Below, in pieces: positions 63,973 through 64,000 of a stretch of 64,000 nt of DNA (the first letter of the stretch is position 1; each line of letters starts with the position of its first letter). The notes beneath the pieces are model-generated. The model was not told the DNA's origin. It saw only the letters and a program-made list of their open reading frames with translations, and did no database searches. Position numbers and translations under genes: made by a program. The DNA is taken from NCBI RefSeq assembly GCF_900113835.1, contig NZ_FOQV01000003.1:558001-622000 (forward strand), given 5' to 3'. The DNA comes from Allobosea sp. OK403 (GTDB lineage Bacteria; Pseudomonadota; Alphaproteobacteria; Rhizobiales; Beijerinckiaceae).

Positions 63973-64000
63973 GCAAGGCTGTCTGGAAACCTTCTGAGCC

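Overview
The window is about 64 kb of high-GC DNA from the chromosome (or a large replicon) of an alphaproteobacterium, most likely of the Hyphomicrobiales/Rhizobiales (a Bosea- or Methylobacterium-like organism is plausible but not proven). The reasons are the GC-rich codon use, the density of ABC uptake operons, the iolCDEB order with an RpiR regulator, an N-methylglutamate synthase-like (glxBCD/mgsABC) operon, and intergenic repeats of a type I recall from rhizobial genomes. I found no tRNA, rRNA, transposase, phage gene or CRISPR array.

Region 1 (1-16.5 kb) is a cell-surface locus. It holds a fatty acyl-AMP ligase with its own acyl carrier protein, a PF10118-type hydrolase, two methyltransferases, a membrane fatty-acid-hydroxylase-like protein, capsule export parts (KpsT-like ATPase, two divergent KpsE-like proteins, a KpsD/Wza-like lipoprotein; no KpsM), and an ADP-heptose branch (hldE, gmhB, an AGE-family isomerase). 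A decayed C-terminal piece of hldD precedes hldE. Two unassigned proteins appear to share a beta-rich domain.

Region 2 (16.5-26.2 kb) has a LysR regulator, an aldo/keto reductase, an XRE-cupin regulator, and then an operon of a D-serine-dehydratase-like PLP enzyme, a polar amino acid ABC transporter, a DoeB-like zinc deacylase and a LacI regulator. A perfect LacI-type operator lies at the operon promoter.

Region 3 (26.2-45.3 kb) contains two long operons. The plus-strand one has an amino acid ABC transporter, an Fe-dependent alcohol dehydrogenase, an XRE-cupin regulator, mgsABC/glxBCD and a gmaS/glnT-type ligase. The minus-strand one has an AA_synth (DUF1185) protein, a three-part alpha/beta-hydrolase/flavin-reductase/Nudix-like fusion, an LLM monooxygenase, an aldehyde dehydrogenase, a NIPSNAP protein and a polyamine-type ABC transporter. 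Both promoters carry the same 12-bp sequence TGGTATGCCATA over the predicted -10, so the GntR/FCD regulator beside the first operon may control both. I infer one nitrogen-compound uptake and degradation regulon.

Region 4 (45.5-64 kb) is an inositol locus. Divergent from an RpiR regulator and iolC-D-E-B run an SDR, an iolG-like dehydrogenase, an inositol monophosphatase-family enzyme and a three-gene transporter whose binding protein resembles the sugar-phosphate binder AfuA rather than an iron binder. Beyond it are a cyclic-phosphodiesterase-like 2H gene and another ABC transporter. TTGGAATAAA-type sites occur at both outer promoters. I infer that this region imports and degrades inositol phosphates, possibly including inositol cyclic phosphate; that is the most interesting proposal here. 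iolA is not in the window.

Intergenic gaps hold long perfect inverted repeats in at least two families, one of which shows a compensatory base change between copies.
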